This document shows positions 1 to 9,056 of a stretch of 33,090 nt of DNA, piece by piece (the stretch's first letter is position 1; each line of letters starts with the position of its first letter). The stretch lies in assembly GCA_947258645.1 (NCBI GenBank), contig CAMYJL010000006.1, forward strand, positions 1 to 33,090, in the 5' to 3' direction. The notes beneath the pieces are model-generated. The model saw only the letters and a program-made list of their open reading frames with translations. It was not told where the DNA came from and searched no databases. The translations under genes were made by a program, and so were the position numbers. This stretch comes from an uncultured Nitrospinota bacterium (GTDB lineage: Bacteria; UBA8248).

Positions 1-286
1 ATTTGAAATATTTGTCGTAAAAATTGATGATGTCCGCAACATAGCCAAGCTTATTGAATGTTTGAGCGATAGCCACTGCGCACTGATTGTTTTGATGTCT
101 ATACCACTCGTCTGACCCTCTCTCCAAAAAAAAGGGAAGTGTTATATAGCTGATCAATACACGGCCTTTTTTTGGCACGGATGGATAGTGATCATAGTCC
201 ATGACCCGCCTGAACTTTTGCCTCAATCTCAGGGGAACGAAATTTTTGGCGTATCCTTTGAGTATGCCCGTTCCGATTCGAAGCAT
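1..286 (-). CDS. Partial CDS (N-terminal part, runs off window start), probable glycosyltransferase of an exopolysaccharide locus
   Basis: Hand translation from cat(284-286) on the minus strand is open to the window edge: MLRIGTGILKGYAKNFVPLRLRQKFRRVMDYDHYPSVPKKGRVLISYITLPFFLERGSDEWYRHQNNQCAVAIAQTFNKLGYVADIINFYDKYFK. The 'LISYIT.PF...' plus 'A.TF..LGY..D.I' pattern resembles N-termini of group 1 type glycosyltransferases. Not in the ORF track. Confidence 0.55.
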   Translation of the reverse strand, partial: MLRIGTGILKGYAKNFVPLRLRQKFRRVMDYDHYPSVPKKGRVLISYITLPFFLERGSDEWYRHQNNQCAVAIAQTFNKLGYVADIINFYDKYFK

Positions 287-340
287 CGCTAATTTTTCCC
301 AATTCAGAATAAGGTGTATCCCCTGCCTGAATGACTGGTT

Positions 341-1876
341 TCAAGAAGTGAAAAAGTCCTTAATTTTACTCCCGAAAATAGCCGATGCGAAAAAGACGTA
401 TGCCGTCAAAAATATAACGGTTGGATAAATCGATCCGCTCAATGGGTTCGCCTCATCTAATCGGCCCCCTGCTGCCACGGAAGAAATTCCGATGATAACT
501 GCCAGTCCTACCCCCATGAGGACAAGCAGGCGGGCATCCCGGATCACCGCGATGAAGCAGGATGTATATTTTTCCGCGAACCAGAAGGTCAAAACGTTCA
601 CGAAGACACAGACCGATACCACATAGATCAGAATTTCATCCAGGCCAAACCCACCCGCCCGGCCGAATGGCATGACCGCAACGAGAAAAATGATTTGAAT
701 GATGACCCCAAAAGAGATGATGGCCTGCCTTCCGACCGCTTGGAGCAGATAATAATACGGCACCCCCAGCAATCCAATGATGCTCCATACCGCTATGATC
801 CGCGTGGCGAATACCGCCCCCTCCGGCAATTCGCCGAGCCAGAGATAGAGGATTTTGTCGGCTGTCATCGCGAAAAATCCGAGGGCACCGACGCCGACGC
901 CCAACAGGTAATACAGGGACTCTCGAATGATTTTGATGATCCCCTCCCGGTCGCCCAGGCGATGAAGCTGGGCCAGCGCGGGAAGCAGCGAGCCGAAGCC
1001 CGTTGCTATCGCATTGCGCAGGGTCGAAATGATTTTCATGGCGATCTCGAAAACACCGACCGCCGGGAGGCCCGCCACGGAGCCGATGACCACCCGAAGC
1101 AGGGGCTCCCAAATGGCGCTCAGCCAGGAGATTGCCGAGAGCTGCCAGCCCCGCCGGACGAGGGAGCGAACCCTGGGCCAGGTGGCGGCGGGTGGAAGCG
1201 GGGCGCGGGCATCGAGCCATTCCCGGTGGTGCCGGGCGATCCACCACCGGTAGACGGCGATCTCGGCGGCGCCCTTGAGGACGCGCCCGAGGGCGAATCC
1301 CTCGATGGGCTTGCCGATCAGGGCGCCGGCGATGGCGGCGGCGAGCGCGAGGACGGGGATGAGGGATTTGACGATCTGGACGACGTAGTTGTGGCTGCGC
1401 GCGGCGATGACGGCGGCGTCGAGCTTGGCCGTGACTTCAATCGTGGTGCCGAAGACGAGGATGAGGGAGGCGAGCAGGAGGCCGTCGGCGGGATAGGCGT
1501 TTCCGAAATAGAGAAAAATATATTGGTGACCGGCCAGGAGGACGGCGAGCAGAGCCGCGCCGGTGAGGAAATAGAGGCGCCGGGCGGCGAGGCGGTCGCG
1601 GTGGAAATCGGCGAGTTCTTCTCGTGAACGGTCCCGGCCGGCTTCCCGGTTGATGAGGAGGCTGAAGCCGACGTCGGCGGTGTGGAGGTATGCGCCGAAG
1701 CTGGAGAGGAGCGACCAGACGCCGAGGACGGCGAGGCCCGACCTGTGGACGATGATGGGAAAAAGGATGAAATAGCCGAGGACGGGGATCGCGGTGCCGA
1801 GCGGGCCGATCAGGACGGAGAGGAAAACGTCGCGCCGGAGGGCGGTGGTTCCCCTCGTTTTTCCTTTACTCAACAC
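341..1876 (-). CDS. Polysaccharide flippase / oligosaccharide repeat-unit transporter (Wzx/MATE-like, multi-TM)
   Basis: 511 aa ORF, highly hydrophobic with repeated TM segments and MVF/Wzx-like layout; adjacent to Wzz/BY-kinase. Confidence 0.8.
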   Translation of the reverse strand: MLSKGKTRGTTALRRDVFLSVLIGPLGTAIPVLGYFILFPIIVHRSGLAVLGVWSLLSSFGAYLHTADVGFSLLINREAGRDRSREELADFHRDRLAARRLYFLTGAALLAVLLAGHQYIFLYFGNAYPADGLLLASLILVFGTTIEVTAKLDAAVIAARSHNYVVQIVKSLIPVLALAAAIAGALIGKPIEGFALGRVLKGAAEIAVYRWWIARHHREWLDARAPLPPAATWPRVRSLVRRGWQLSAISWLSAIWEPLLRVVIGSVAGLPAVGVFEIAMKIISTLRNAIATGFGSLLPALAQLHRLGDREGIIKIIRESLYYLLGVGVGALGFFAMTADKILYLWLGELPEGAVFATRIIAVWSIIGLLGVPYYYLLQAVGRQAIISFGVIIQIIFLVAVMPFGRAGGFGLDEILIYVVSVCVFVNVLTFWFAEKYTSCFIAVIRDARLLVLMGVGLAVIIGISSVAAGGRLDEANPLSGSIYPTVIFLTAYVFFASAIFGSKIKDFFTS

Positions 1877-2073
1877 GGGATGCTCCGCCGAAGGGGGATG
1901 GCTGTTTATTCATTCCGCCGAGGCTTCGGCCGATCAACTGGCGAACCTCCCGTTCCTCATCACGGGGCGGCCATTCCAATCCTATATTAACATTTAACTT
2001 TCAAGATATTGAAGTAATAATAAAAAATGCAGGCATCGGATCTTCATTAGCCGCGCATCGCGGACAAATCAAA

Positions 2074-4284
2074 CTAACCGCTGTAGTTATCGTAGCCGCC
2101 ATAGTAATAGTCGCCGGCGCCGCTCACCCTGTTGGGGATCGTTCCCAGAACCGGCACGTCCAGGCTGCGGAGCTTGCTCACCGCTTTCTGGAGCATCTCG
2201 GGCTTCACCTGCTTCATGTCCACCACGAGGAAGGCCCCGTCCGCACAACTCGACCACACCAGCGGGTCGCTCACCGAGAGGAGCGGAGGCGTATCGATGA
2301 AGATGTAATCAAAATGCGCCTTCATCGGTTCGATAAGCTTCACCAATCCGGATTGAATCAATAGCGTGGAAGGCTCTCCAACAACGTTGCCCGCCGGGAG
2401 TATCCCGAGGGTGGAATGGGGAAAACGCCGGATGGCTTCTCCCATATCCGCGTTTCCCCGCAGAACCTGGGACAGCCCGCCGGAGGGGATGTTTCCGAAC
2501 ATCTCTCCAAATCCGGGTCGATGGAGGTCTCCCTCGATCAGTAAAACTCTGCTGCCCGTCTTGCCCGTCTTGCTCATCGTGAGGGCCAGGTTCGACGCGA
2601 CGAAAGTTTTCCCCTCTCCCGGCAGACAGCTCGTCACAAGAATCACCTTGGGCGTTTCTCCGAGCCGCGAGGCCGCCATAATGCCCGCCTCGCGGAAACT
2701 CTGGTTTCCGAGAATCGTCGTATCATTATCCCGCATCAGCAGAGAATTCCCCTTGGCGGAAAGCTTGTGATTCAGATCCGGAATCACGCCAAGCAGCGGT
2801 GCGCCCGAAATGGATCCGGCATCCTCCGGCGTCCGGAGGCGCCGGTCGAGGTGATCGACGAAAAAGGTGAGGACAATGCCAAAAAACAGGCTGGCGCTCA
2901 TCGCGAAAACGATGTTCCGCATTCTCCTTGGCCGAACCGGATTTGTCGGAAGCTTGGCCTTCTCCACAATGCGGATGTTGCTCGTCCTGAGCTTTCCCAT
3001 CAGCCCGGTTTCCTTGCTCCGCTTGAGCAACTCCAGGTAAATCTCCTGATTCGTGTCGACGCCTCTCTTCAAGGAGCGGAAGGAAATGGCCAGCCGATTC
3101 AACTGAAGCGATTCTTTCTTCTGATTTTCAAGAGATTTTTTCAGCGACATCTCCCGGGCCCGTGCCACCTGATACCGGGCGAGAATGTTGTCCGTCAATT
3201 TCCGGATCTCGCTCTTTATCTTCTTTTCCATCAGGCGAAGTCTTGAGTTCAGACGGATGAGTTTTGGATGGCCGCTCTTGTAGCGCTTGGACAGATCCGA
3301 ATGCTCACGCTGCAGGGCAATATGGGTCGCCCTTAAGCCTTGCAGGACCGGATTGTCCATCACAATGGGAAGGGAATCCAAACTGCCGGCATCGCCGTTA
3401 ATCGATCTGATCTTCCGCACCAAGACCTCGATCCCGAGCGTCTCGGTTCTCGCCTTCGTATAGGTGCTGTTCAGCTCTTTCAGCTTTTGGGTCACAATGT
3501 TTTGGCGGTCTTCCAGCGAGACAAGGTTGAATTTTTCCTTGTAGCGCTGGAGCTTTTGCTCAGACACCATCAAGGCTTTTCGGGTCGATTCAATCTCGTT
3601 TTCCAGCCACTTCGAAGCGTTCTGGTTCATGTCGAATCGCAGACGAAGATTCATCTCGAGATACAGTTCGCTCAGCTTGTTGGCAATTTTGACCGCAACG
3701 GCCGGATCCTGACTCTCATAATGAACCTTGACGAGGCGAGTTCCCTTGACCGGCTCAATATCCAGTCCCTCCAGGATGCGCTTCACGGCAATATCTTCGG
3801 GCGAGATGGATGGGCGTCCTGAGTCAGCCTGCGACATATCCAGGAAGGGCTCCCCCAGCCCGCGCGCATACCGGAGCGCCCAGGCCGCCGAGTCGCTCAA
3901 AACATGATCCAGGGAAGAAAAGGGGCCGGAACCGTTCCGCCGGAGTCCGAAACTCCCTTCCTGGGTGAGATTCAGGGCACGGACCGTTTGCCGGGCCAGC
4001 GTGTTTCCGCGGAGAAGTTTGTACTGGGTCGCGTAGTAATCGCCGTATCTTGAGTGGCCAAAATTTTGATCCGCGATCTCATCAAAGGCAACCACCCGGG
4101 GATTGACCGGCTCGATGAGAATCTGAACCGTCGCCTGATACATCGGCGTCGCTTTGACATTCCAGAGCACGGAGAGGCTGACAACGACGACAAACATGGC
4201 CACCACGACCCAGATGCGCTTCCGGATGATCGACAGGTATTCGAGGATATGACGGGATTTTTCCATAGATGAAAAATTGTCCAT
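2074..4284 (-). CDS. Wzz-type polysaccharide co-polymerase fused to BY-kinase (tyrosine autokinase)
   Basis: N-terminal Wzz TM plus coiled coil; Walker A 'CLPGEGKTFVASNLA', Walker A' 'VLLIEGDLHRPG', Walker B 'YIFIDTPP'; C-terminal Tyr cluster 'DYYYGGYDNYSG'. Confidence 0.93.
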   Translation of the reverse strand: MDNFSSMEKSRHILEYLSIIRKRIWVVVAMFVVVVSLSVLWNVKATPMYQATVQILIEPVNPRVVAFDEIADQNFGHSRYGDYYATQYKLLRGNTLARQTVRALNLTQEGSFGLRRNGSGPFSSLDHVLSDSAAWALRYARGLGEPFLDMSQADSGRPSISPEDIAVKRILEGLDIEPVKGTRLVKVHYESQDPAVAVKIANKLSELYLEMNLRLRFDMNQNASKWLENEIESTRKALMVSEQKLQRYKEKFNLVSLEDRQNIVTQKLKELNSTYTKARTETLGIEVLVRKIRSINGDAGSLDSLPIVMDNPVLQGLRATHIALQREHSDLSKRYKSGHPKLIRLNSRLRLMEKKIKSEIRKLTDNILARYQVARAREMSLKKSLENQKKESLQLNRLAISFRSLKRGVDTNQEIYLELLKRSKETGLMGKLRTSNIRIVEKAKLPTNPVRPRRMRNIVFAMSASLFFGIVLTFFVDHLDRRLRTPEDAGSISGAPLLGVIPDLNHKLSAKGNSLLMRDNDTTILGNQSFREAGIMAASRLGETPKVILVTSCLPGEGKTFVASNLALTMSKTGKTGSRVLLIEGDLHRPGFGEMFGNIPSGGLSQVLRGNADMGEAIRRFPHSTLGILPAGNVVGEPSTLLIQSGLVKLIEPMKAHFDYIFIDTPPLLSVSDPLVWSSCADGAFLVVDMKQVKPEMLQKAVSKLRSLDVPVLGTIPNRVSGAGDYYYGGYDNYSG

Positions 4285-4888
4285 GACAATCTTTGCCTAT
4301 TCGAAAATTAACTCAGCAAAAAGGTGAAATATCAGCCCCTTGCGCCGGAGATTCGCGGCGGCGGCTCCCCCGCCGTGACTGTCTCCTGCACCGGCCTCGC
4401 GCGATCCTTTCCGTATGTGACGCCCCCAACCCAACAAGAATCAAAGGCGCGGCAAGGATCTGAGACAAAAATAAGCAATTTGCGAACCAAACCCGTAAGC
4501 CATTCATACAACACAAGTTGCCGGAATCCTCCCCAAATCCCGGAGGGGATTTCTGTAAAATCCGTAAACACTAATGCTCGGCCCTTTTCCAAGGCTCAAA
4601 AAAGCCGGCGAGTCGTTCAGTTGGATAGATGAGCGTTATTTTGATTGAATCGGGGGTATTGTCAAGGAGTCTTGCCAATAATTTGGCTATTTATATCATC
4701 TTACCAGCTTATTCTTGATCTGTTCGATGAAGGATTTTGGCTGTGAATATACAGGTCCTGGCCGAGGACGCCGGAGAAGTTTTCATATCAGGGAAAAGGA
4801 TTTTGCCTGAAGAAAATCATCATAAATTTTTAACAGGATTTTGCCGGTTTTGCGGATAGACACTCACATGCTCTGGAAATCAGCTTTC

Positions 4889-4965
4889 TGGTACCCCCTG
4901 GGTGACTCGAACACCCGACCTCCGGATTAGGAATCCGATGCTCTATCCGGCTGAGCTAAGGGGGC
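4889..4965 (-). tRNA. tRNA-Arg(CCT), CCA encoded
   Basis: Minus-strand GCCCCCTTAGCTCAGCCGGATAGAGCATCGGATTCCTAATCCGGAGGTCGGGTGTTCGAGTCACCCAGGGGGTACCA; cloverleaf arms pair and the anticodon loop reads CCT. Confidence 0.95.
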
Positions 4966-5038
4966 AAGAATGAGGGAAATTATCGCGGACAAACCTCCGG
5001 GCGTCCACATCCGCCCGGCGATTCGGCCCGGCGGCGCC

Positions 5039-5563
5039 TCAGTACTTTATGAGCGAGTGGATGGGGTATTTCGCGAACCGCGCGCGCGCGTTCAGGAACG
5101 AGAGCTCGATGAAAAAGCTCATCCCGACCACCTCGCCGCCCATGCGCTCGACGAGGTCGACGCACGCCTCGGCGGTGCCGCCCGTCGCGAGCAGGTCATC
5201 CGCGATCAGGACTTTCATCCCGGGCTGAATGGCGTCTTTATGGATTTCGAGCGAATTGGTGCCGTATTCCAGCTCATACTCTACCTTCTCGGTCATCCAG
5301 GGCAGTTTTCCGGGCTTTCGGACGAGGATGAAGCCCGAGCCCAGCTTGTAGGCCAGCGGCGATGCGATGATGAACCCGCGGGCCTCCGCGCCCACGACGA
5401 CATCGACCCCCTTTCCCATGTATTCCTCCGCCAGCAGATCCACGGCAGTCCGGAAGGCTTGGGGATCCCTGAGCATCGGGGAGATGTCCTTGAAGACGAT
5501 CCCCTCCTTGGGAAAGTCCGGCACGTCGCGAATATGGCGGAGCAACTCATCTATCTCGTTCAT
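5039..5563 (-). CDS. apt: Adenine phosphoribosyltransferase
   Basis: MNEIDELLRHIRDVPDFPKEGIVFKDISPML..., PRPP-binding motif 'VLIADDLLATGGTAEA'. Start at 5563 (GAGGGG RBS) preferred over ORF-track 5608. Confidence 0.95.
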   Translation of the reverse strand: MNEIDELLRHIRDVPDFPKEGIVFKDISPMLRDPQAFRTAVDLLAEEYMGKGVDVVVGAEARGFIIASPLAYKLGSGFILVRKPGKLPWMTEKVEYELEYGTNSLEIHKDAIQPGMKVLIADDLLATGGTAEACVDLVERMGGEVVGMSFFIELSFLNARARFAKYPIHSLIKY

Positions 5564-5609
5564 GATTCCCCTCGGCTCATCGAATGAATCCGGAAAACCG
5601 GACCTCATT

Positions 5610-6401
5610 TCACGGAAGATAGGTTAGCGGATCGCGTGGTTTCGTGCGATAGCGGATCTCGAAATGAAGCTGGGCCTTTTCCACTTTTCCCGTTTGTCCG
5701 ACGCGGGCGATAGGAGCGCCCCGGCGCACGGTCTGGCCCCTTCTGACCAGGTTGACGGCATTGTGTGCGTAAACCGAATGATAGGCACCGCCGTCGTGGC
5801 GGATGATGACGGTCCTCCCAAAACTGCCCGGCCCCCAGTCGCTGAAGATCACCCGGCCGGTGGCGGCGGCGCGCACGGTCGTCCGCTCGGGCGCGGAGAT
5901 AGCGATTCCTTCATACTTCACGCCGTTTTGCGAGCCGAACCCGCGAACCACTTTTCCCCGCACCGGCCAGACGAACCGGACTGAATTGGCGGAAACCTTC
6001 CTTGCCGTGCGTTTCCGGCGAGCGGGCCGCCGCGCATGATTCCTCGAGGGGGCCACCCACCCGGGCCGCTTCCGGGGAGCGGAGGAGCGGCCATATCGCG
6101 GCACCGCCATCACCCGGGTGGCGCCGGGAATAAAAATCTTCACACCGGCCTCCAGCCGGTCCGGATTGTTGATTCCGTTCAGGACGGCGACCTGCTCGAC
6201 ATCGGCGCCGTAGGCTCTCGAAATCCTCCACAGCGTCTGCCCCTTCCGGATTGTATGATAAACGCCCCGGTGGCGGGAGGTTTCGTACACCTCATGGGAA
6301 GGCCAGAAAGCGCACCCGCCGAGTAGCATCCCGAAAAAAAGCAGGGCCACACCCGGAGCGCTCCGGAATAATTTTCTCAGCTCCCGCCACCTACTCATCA
6401 A
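5610..6401 (-). CDS. NlpD-like lipoprotein: LysM domain plus M23/LytM domain with degenerate active site
   Basis: Lipobox 'LLGGCAF', LysM 'YHTIRKGQTLWRISRAYGADVEQVAVLNGINNPDRLEAGVKIFIPG', C-terminal LytM fold '...YAHN...GQTGKVEKAQLHFEIR'. Confidence 0.88.
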   Translation of the reverse strand: MMSRWRELRKLFRSAPGVALLFFGMLLGGCAFWPSHEVYETSRHRGVYHTIRKGQTLWRISRAYGADVEQVAVLNGINNPDRLEAGVKIFIPGATRVMAVPRYGRSSAPRKRPGWVAPSRNHARRPARRKRTARKVSANSVRFVWPVRGKVVRGFGSQNGVKYEGIAISAPERTTVRAAATGRVIFSDWGPGSFGRTVIIRHDGGAYHSVYAHNAVNLVRRGQTVRRGAPIARVGQTGKVEKAQLHFEIRYRTKPRDPLTYLP

Positions 6402-6837
6402 GCGCCATCCTCACGGCTTCGTCCGGGTCCGAGGCGCTCAAAGCACCCGGCGGACTTTCCCGGCGGCCAAGAGAGACGACGGGCCGGCCCATTTTCAGGC
6501 CCAGAGCCATTTCGGAGAGCGTGCCATAGGCGCCCTCGAGTGCGATCAGGGCGTTCGCCGTCGCCGCGATGATCGCGTTTCGGGCATGACCCATGCCCGT
6601 GCACACGGGAATGTCCATATAGGGATTGGCGGCGGCGGGATCGTACCCGGGGAGAATCCCGATGGTGAGGCCTCCAGCCGCTTTCGCTCCGCGCCCGGCC
6701 GCCTCCATGACACCCCCGAGGCCCCCGCACACCAGCACAGCGCCGCTCGCGGCAATTCCGCGCCCCACGGCCTCGGCCAGCTGTGCAGTCGCGGGAGAGG
6801 GATTGGAGTCGCCAATCACAGCGATGAGAGGCTTCAA
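6391..6837 (-). CDS. SLOG/LOG-like Rossmann protein (TIGR00725-type, putative nucleotide-binding)
   Basis: 'MKPLIAVIGDS', 'VCGGLGGVMEAAGRGAKAAGG', 'ALIALEGAYGTLSEMALGLKMGRPVV'; overlaps the NlpD-like start by 11 bp. Confidence 0.8.
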   Translation of the reverse strand: MKPLIAVIGDSNPSPATAQLAEAVGRGIAASGAVLVCGGLGGVMEAAGRGAKAAGGLTIGILPGYDPAAANPYMDIPVCTGMGHARNAIIAATANALIALEGAYGTLSEMALGLKMGRPVVSLGRRESPPGALSASDPDEAVRMALDE

Positions 6838-6938
6838 TCGCTATCTTTTCCGGGGCGGAAAGGGTGAGGCGTAAACCCGTGGGAAACACGTTACCATATA
6901 TGTCTCTATTCTCATGAGCGACAAAGAGGGGTCAACCC

Positions 6939-7763
6939 CTAAATTCGCTGAAGATCCTCGCCGACAATCACTTCGCCATCAAAATACCGCGCCACGTCCT
7001 CCCCGACAGCTTCATCGTCCGCAATAATGGGGATGATATGGGAGAGGACGACAGTCCCCACCCCAGCCGCCGAGGCCGTTCGCCCCACCTGCTCGGGCGT
7101 CGCGTGACGCGAAATCGTTATCTTCGCGCGCGATGGGTTTTGAGGCGTATTTTTGATGAACAACTCCGGCACACAGGGGTGCATCACCAGCACATCGGCG
7201 CCCCGGGCAAAGGCGGTCAGTTTTTTCATGGGAGCCCCATCGCCGGCGATAACGATTGTCCGGCCGTCCGCCTCGAATCGGTAGGAGAGCATTCCCTCCA
7301 CGATCCCGTGATCAGTCGTCTTGTCGGCACCAATGGTCATCCCATCCACTTCAAGGGTGTCGCCGGGCGAGAGTGCATGGACATCCATCCGAGTCCCTTC
7401 GCGCACCCTTCCCTCCCGAACGCGAAGCGCAATATCGTATTCGAGCCAGTCCAGCGTCCTCTTCGCGATCTCCTCCACGGGAGGTGGGCCATACACCCTG
7501 AACGGCCGGGTCGCGCCGCCGACCCAGCGTGAGAAGATGAAATCGCCGAACCCGGAATAGTGATCCAGATGGAAATGGGTGAAGAACACATTCTCGACAT
7601 CTTTGATGGGAAAGCCGGAGGCGACAATCTGGCGAGAGACGTTTCTGCCCGCATCGACGAGATAGAGCTTGTCCTTGAAAAGGATGCCGTCCGCCTGGCC
7701 GCTTTTTCGAAAAGCGGGAGGCGCACCCGTTCCCAGCAAGAGCAGTTCCATGCAATCCCTCAT
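6939..7763 (-). CDS. MBL-fold metallohydrolase (RNase Z/arylsulfatase-like subgroup)
   Basis: 'FFTHFHLDHYSGFGDF' (HxHxDH), 'LLLGTGAPPAFRKSGQADGILF', 'IVIAGDGAP', 'VVLSHIIP'. Confidence 0.88.
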   Translation of the reverse strand: MRDCMELLLLGTGAPPAFRKSGQADGILFKDKLYLVDAGRNVSRQIVASGFPIKDVENVFFTHFHLDHYSGFGDFIFSRWVGGATRPFRVYGPPPVEEIAKRTLDWLEYDIALRVREGRVREGTRMDVHALSPGDTLEVDGMTIGADKTTDHGIVEGMLSYRFEADGRTIVIAGDGAPMKKLTAFARGADVLVMHPCVPELFIKNTPQNPSRAKITISRHATPEQVGRTASAAGVGTVVLSHIIPIIADDEAVGEDVARYFDGEVIVGEDLQRI

Positions 7764-7804
7764 CGCACTCCGACCATTTTCCGGGGAAAATGGCGCCCTT
7801 CCCC

Positions 7805-8986
7805 CTATTCCGGCACCACAACTCTCTTGTCGTGCCCGGCGGGAAGGCCATTGTTGAGCGTGTCGAGCATCCAGTCCGCGATGGCGGGATACATGTCCGC
7901 CGCCACCTCGCCCATCGGGTGAAATACGCCCTCGTAGAGCCAGAGTTCCTTCGGGCAGGTGAGCGTGTTTATGAACACCTCGATGTCCTCCGGAGAGCAG
8001 AGCTCGTCCATGTCGCCCGCCACGAGAAGGTAGTTCGCCTTCATCTTTGCGGCCAGGGGCAGCCAGATGCTGTCACGCTTCTCGACGAAGGCGTCGAACT
8101 CGTCCTCGTCCAGGATGTTGGACATGTACATGTAGATGCGTTTGAAGTTGGGCTGGGCTTGATTGAAAATGATATCCGAAGGGCCGACATTGGCCATCTG
8201 CCCGCACACCGCCTGCGGGCGCGGATCGTTCGCGGCGATCTCCACCGTCCAGCGGCTTCCCATGCTCATGCCGAAGAGGCCGATTTTGGATTCATCCACC
8301 TCGGGGCGGGCGCAGAGCAAGTCGAGCACCTTGCTCCCGGCGCGGGCGTAGTTTTCATGATCCACCCAGACCTGGTTGATGTTGCTCTCGCCCTGCCCCG
8401 GCCCGTCCATGATGGCGAAGTTCATCCCGCGCATGTGGAACCAGTTATTCCAAGGGAGCAGGCCATCTTCCTTGATCATGTCCATCCCCGGTATCAGGAG
8501 GACGGTTGGCTTGGGCCCCTCCCCCTCGGCGGGCCAGAAATAAAAGTAGGCGTTCTTGCCCGGATCGAACTCGGCCTGGTGTTTTTCGATCTTCCCGCCC
8601 ATCAACTCGCGCATCTTGTCGAAGCAGCGCAGTACACCCGCGTGGTACTCCATCTTCTTCGGGTGGCCGTCGACCGGAATGAGGTGCTGCGCCCGGCCGA
8701 AGCAGAGCCCCGCCCGGTTGTAGTGCAGCTTCGCGGTCTGGATATGTCCGGCCCCCTCGGCCGCACGGGCTTTTTCCTCCTGAACCGCCGCCTGCCGGGC
8801 CCAGAGGCGCGGAAAAGAGCGGCGGCCGGTCACGCGGCTGTACACCGCCTCCAGATCCATGTGCTTGAAGCCGCGCTCGTAGCGCACCCCCATGATGCCC
8901 GGATGCAGCACGTCCTCGTTGTCCGAGAGCTTGAGAAAATTATCGAAAATCCAGTTCTGGCTCGACCGCGACGCTTGCCTTCTCAT
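7805..8986 (-). CDS. Alpha/beta hydrolase (FrsA/DUF1100-like)
   Basis: Nucleophile elbow 'IGLFGMSMGSRW', oxyanion region 'VLLIPGMDMIKEDG', 'AIMDGPGQGES', C-terminal 'AGDMDELCSPED' and 'GVFHPMGE'. Confidence 0.85.
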   Translation of the reverse strand: MRRQASRSSQNWIFDNFLKLSDNEDVLHPGIMGVRYERGFKHMDLEAVYSRVTGRRSFPRLWARQAAVQEEKARAAEGAGHIQTAKLHYNRAGLCFGRAQHLIPVDGHPKKMEYHAGVLRCFDKMRELMGGKIEKHQAEFDPGKNAYFYFWPAEGEGPKPTVLLIPGMDMIKEDGLLPWNNWFHMRGMNFAIMDGPGQGESNINQVWVDHENYARAGSKVLDLLCARPEVDESKIGLFGMSMGSRWTVEIAANDPRPQAVCGQMANVGPSDIIFNQAQPNFKRIYMYMSNILDEDEFDAFVEKRDSIWLPLAAKMKANYLLVAGDMDELCSPEDIEVFINTLTCPKELWLYEGVFHPMGEVAADMYPAIADWMLDTLNNGLPAGHDKRVVVPE

Positions 8987-9056
8987 TTCTGAAAATCCCC
9001 TCCATGGTCAAAAACTGCATGCCGTTTCCATTGAACGGAAAGACCCAAACCCCGGG

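Noticed and set aside
695-1627. 310-aa plus-strand ORF
   Set aside because: Antisense to the flippase gene; low-complexity D/E/G-rich translation typical of GC-rich shadow ORFs.
4300-4888. Several 60-100 aa ORFs and a sigma54-like TTGGCAAGACTCCTTGAC on the minus strand upstream of the BY-kinase
   Set aside because: The ORFs lack RBS and homology signals. The sigma54-like site has GG-to-GA spacing one base too long and lacks the GC of the -12 element.
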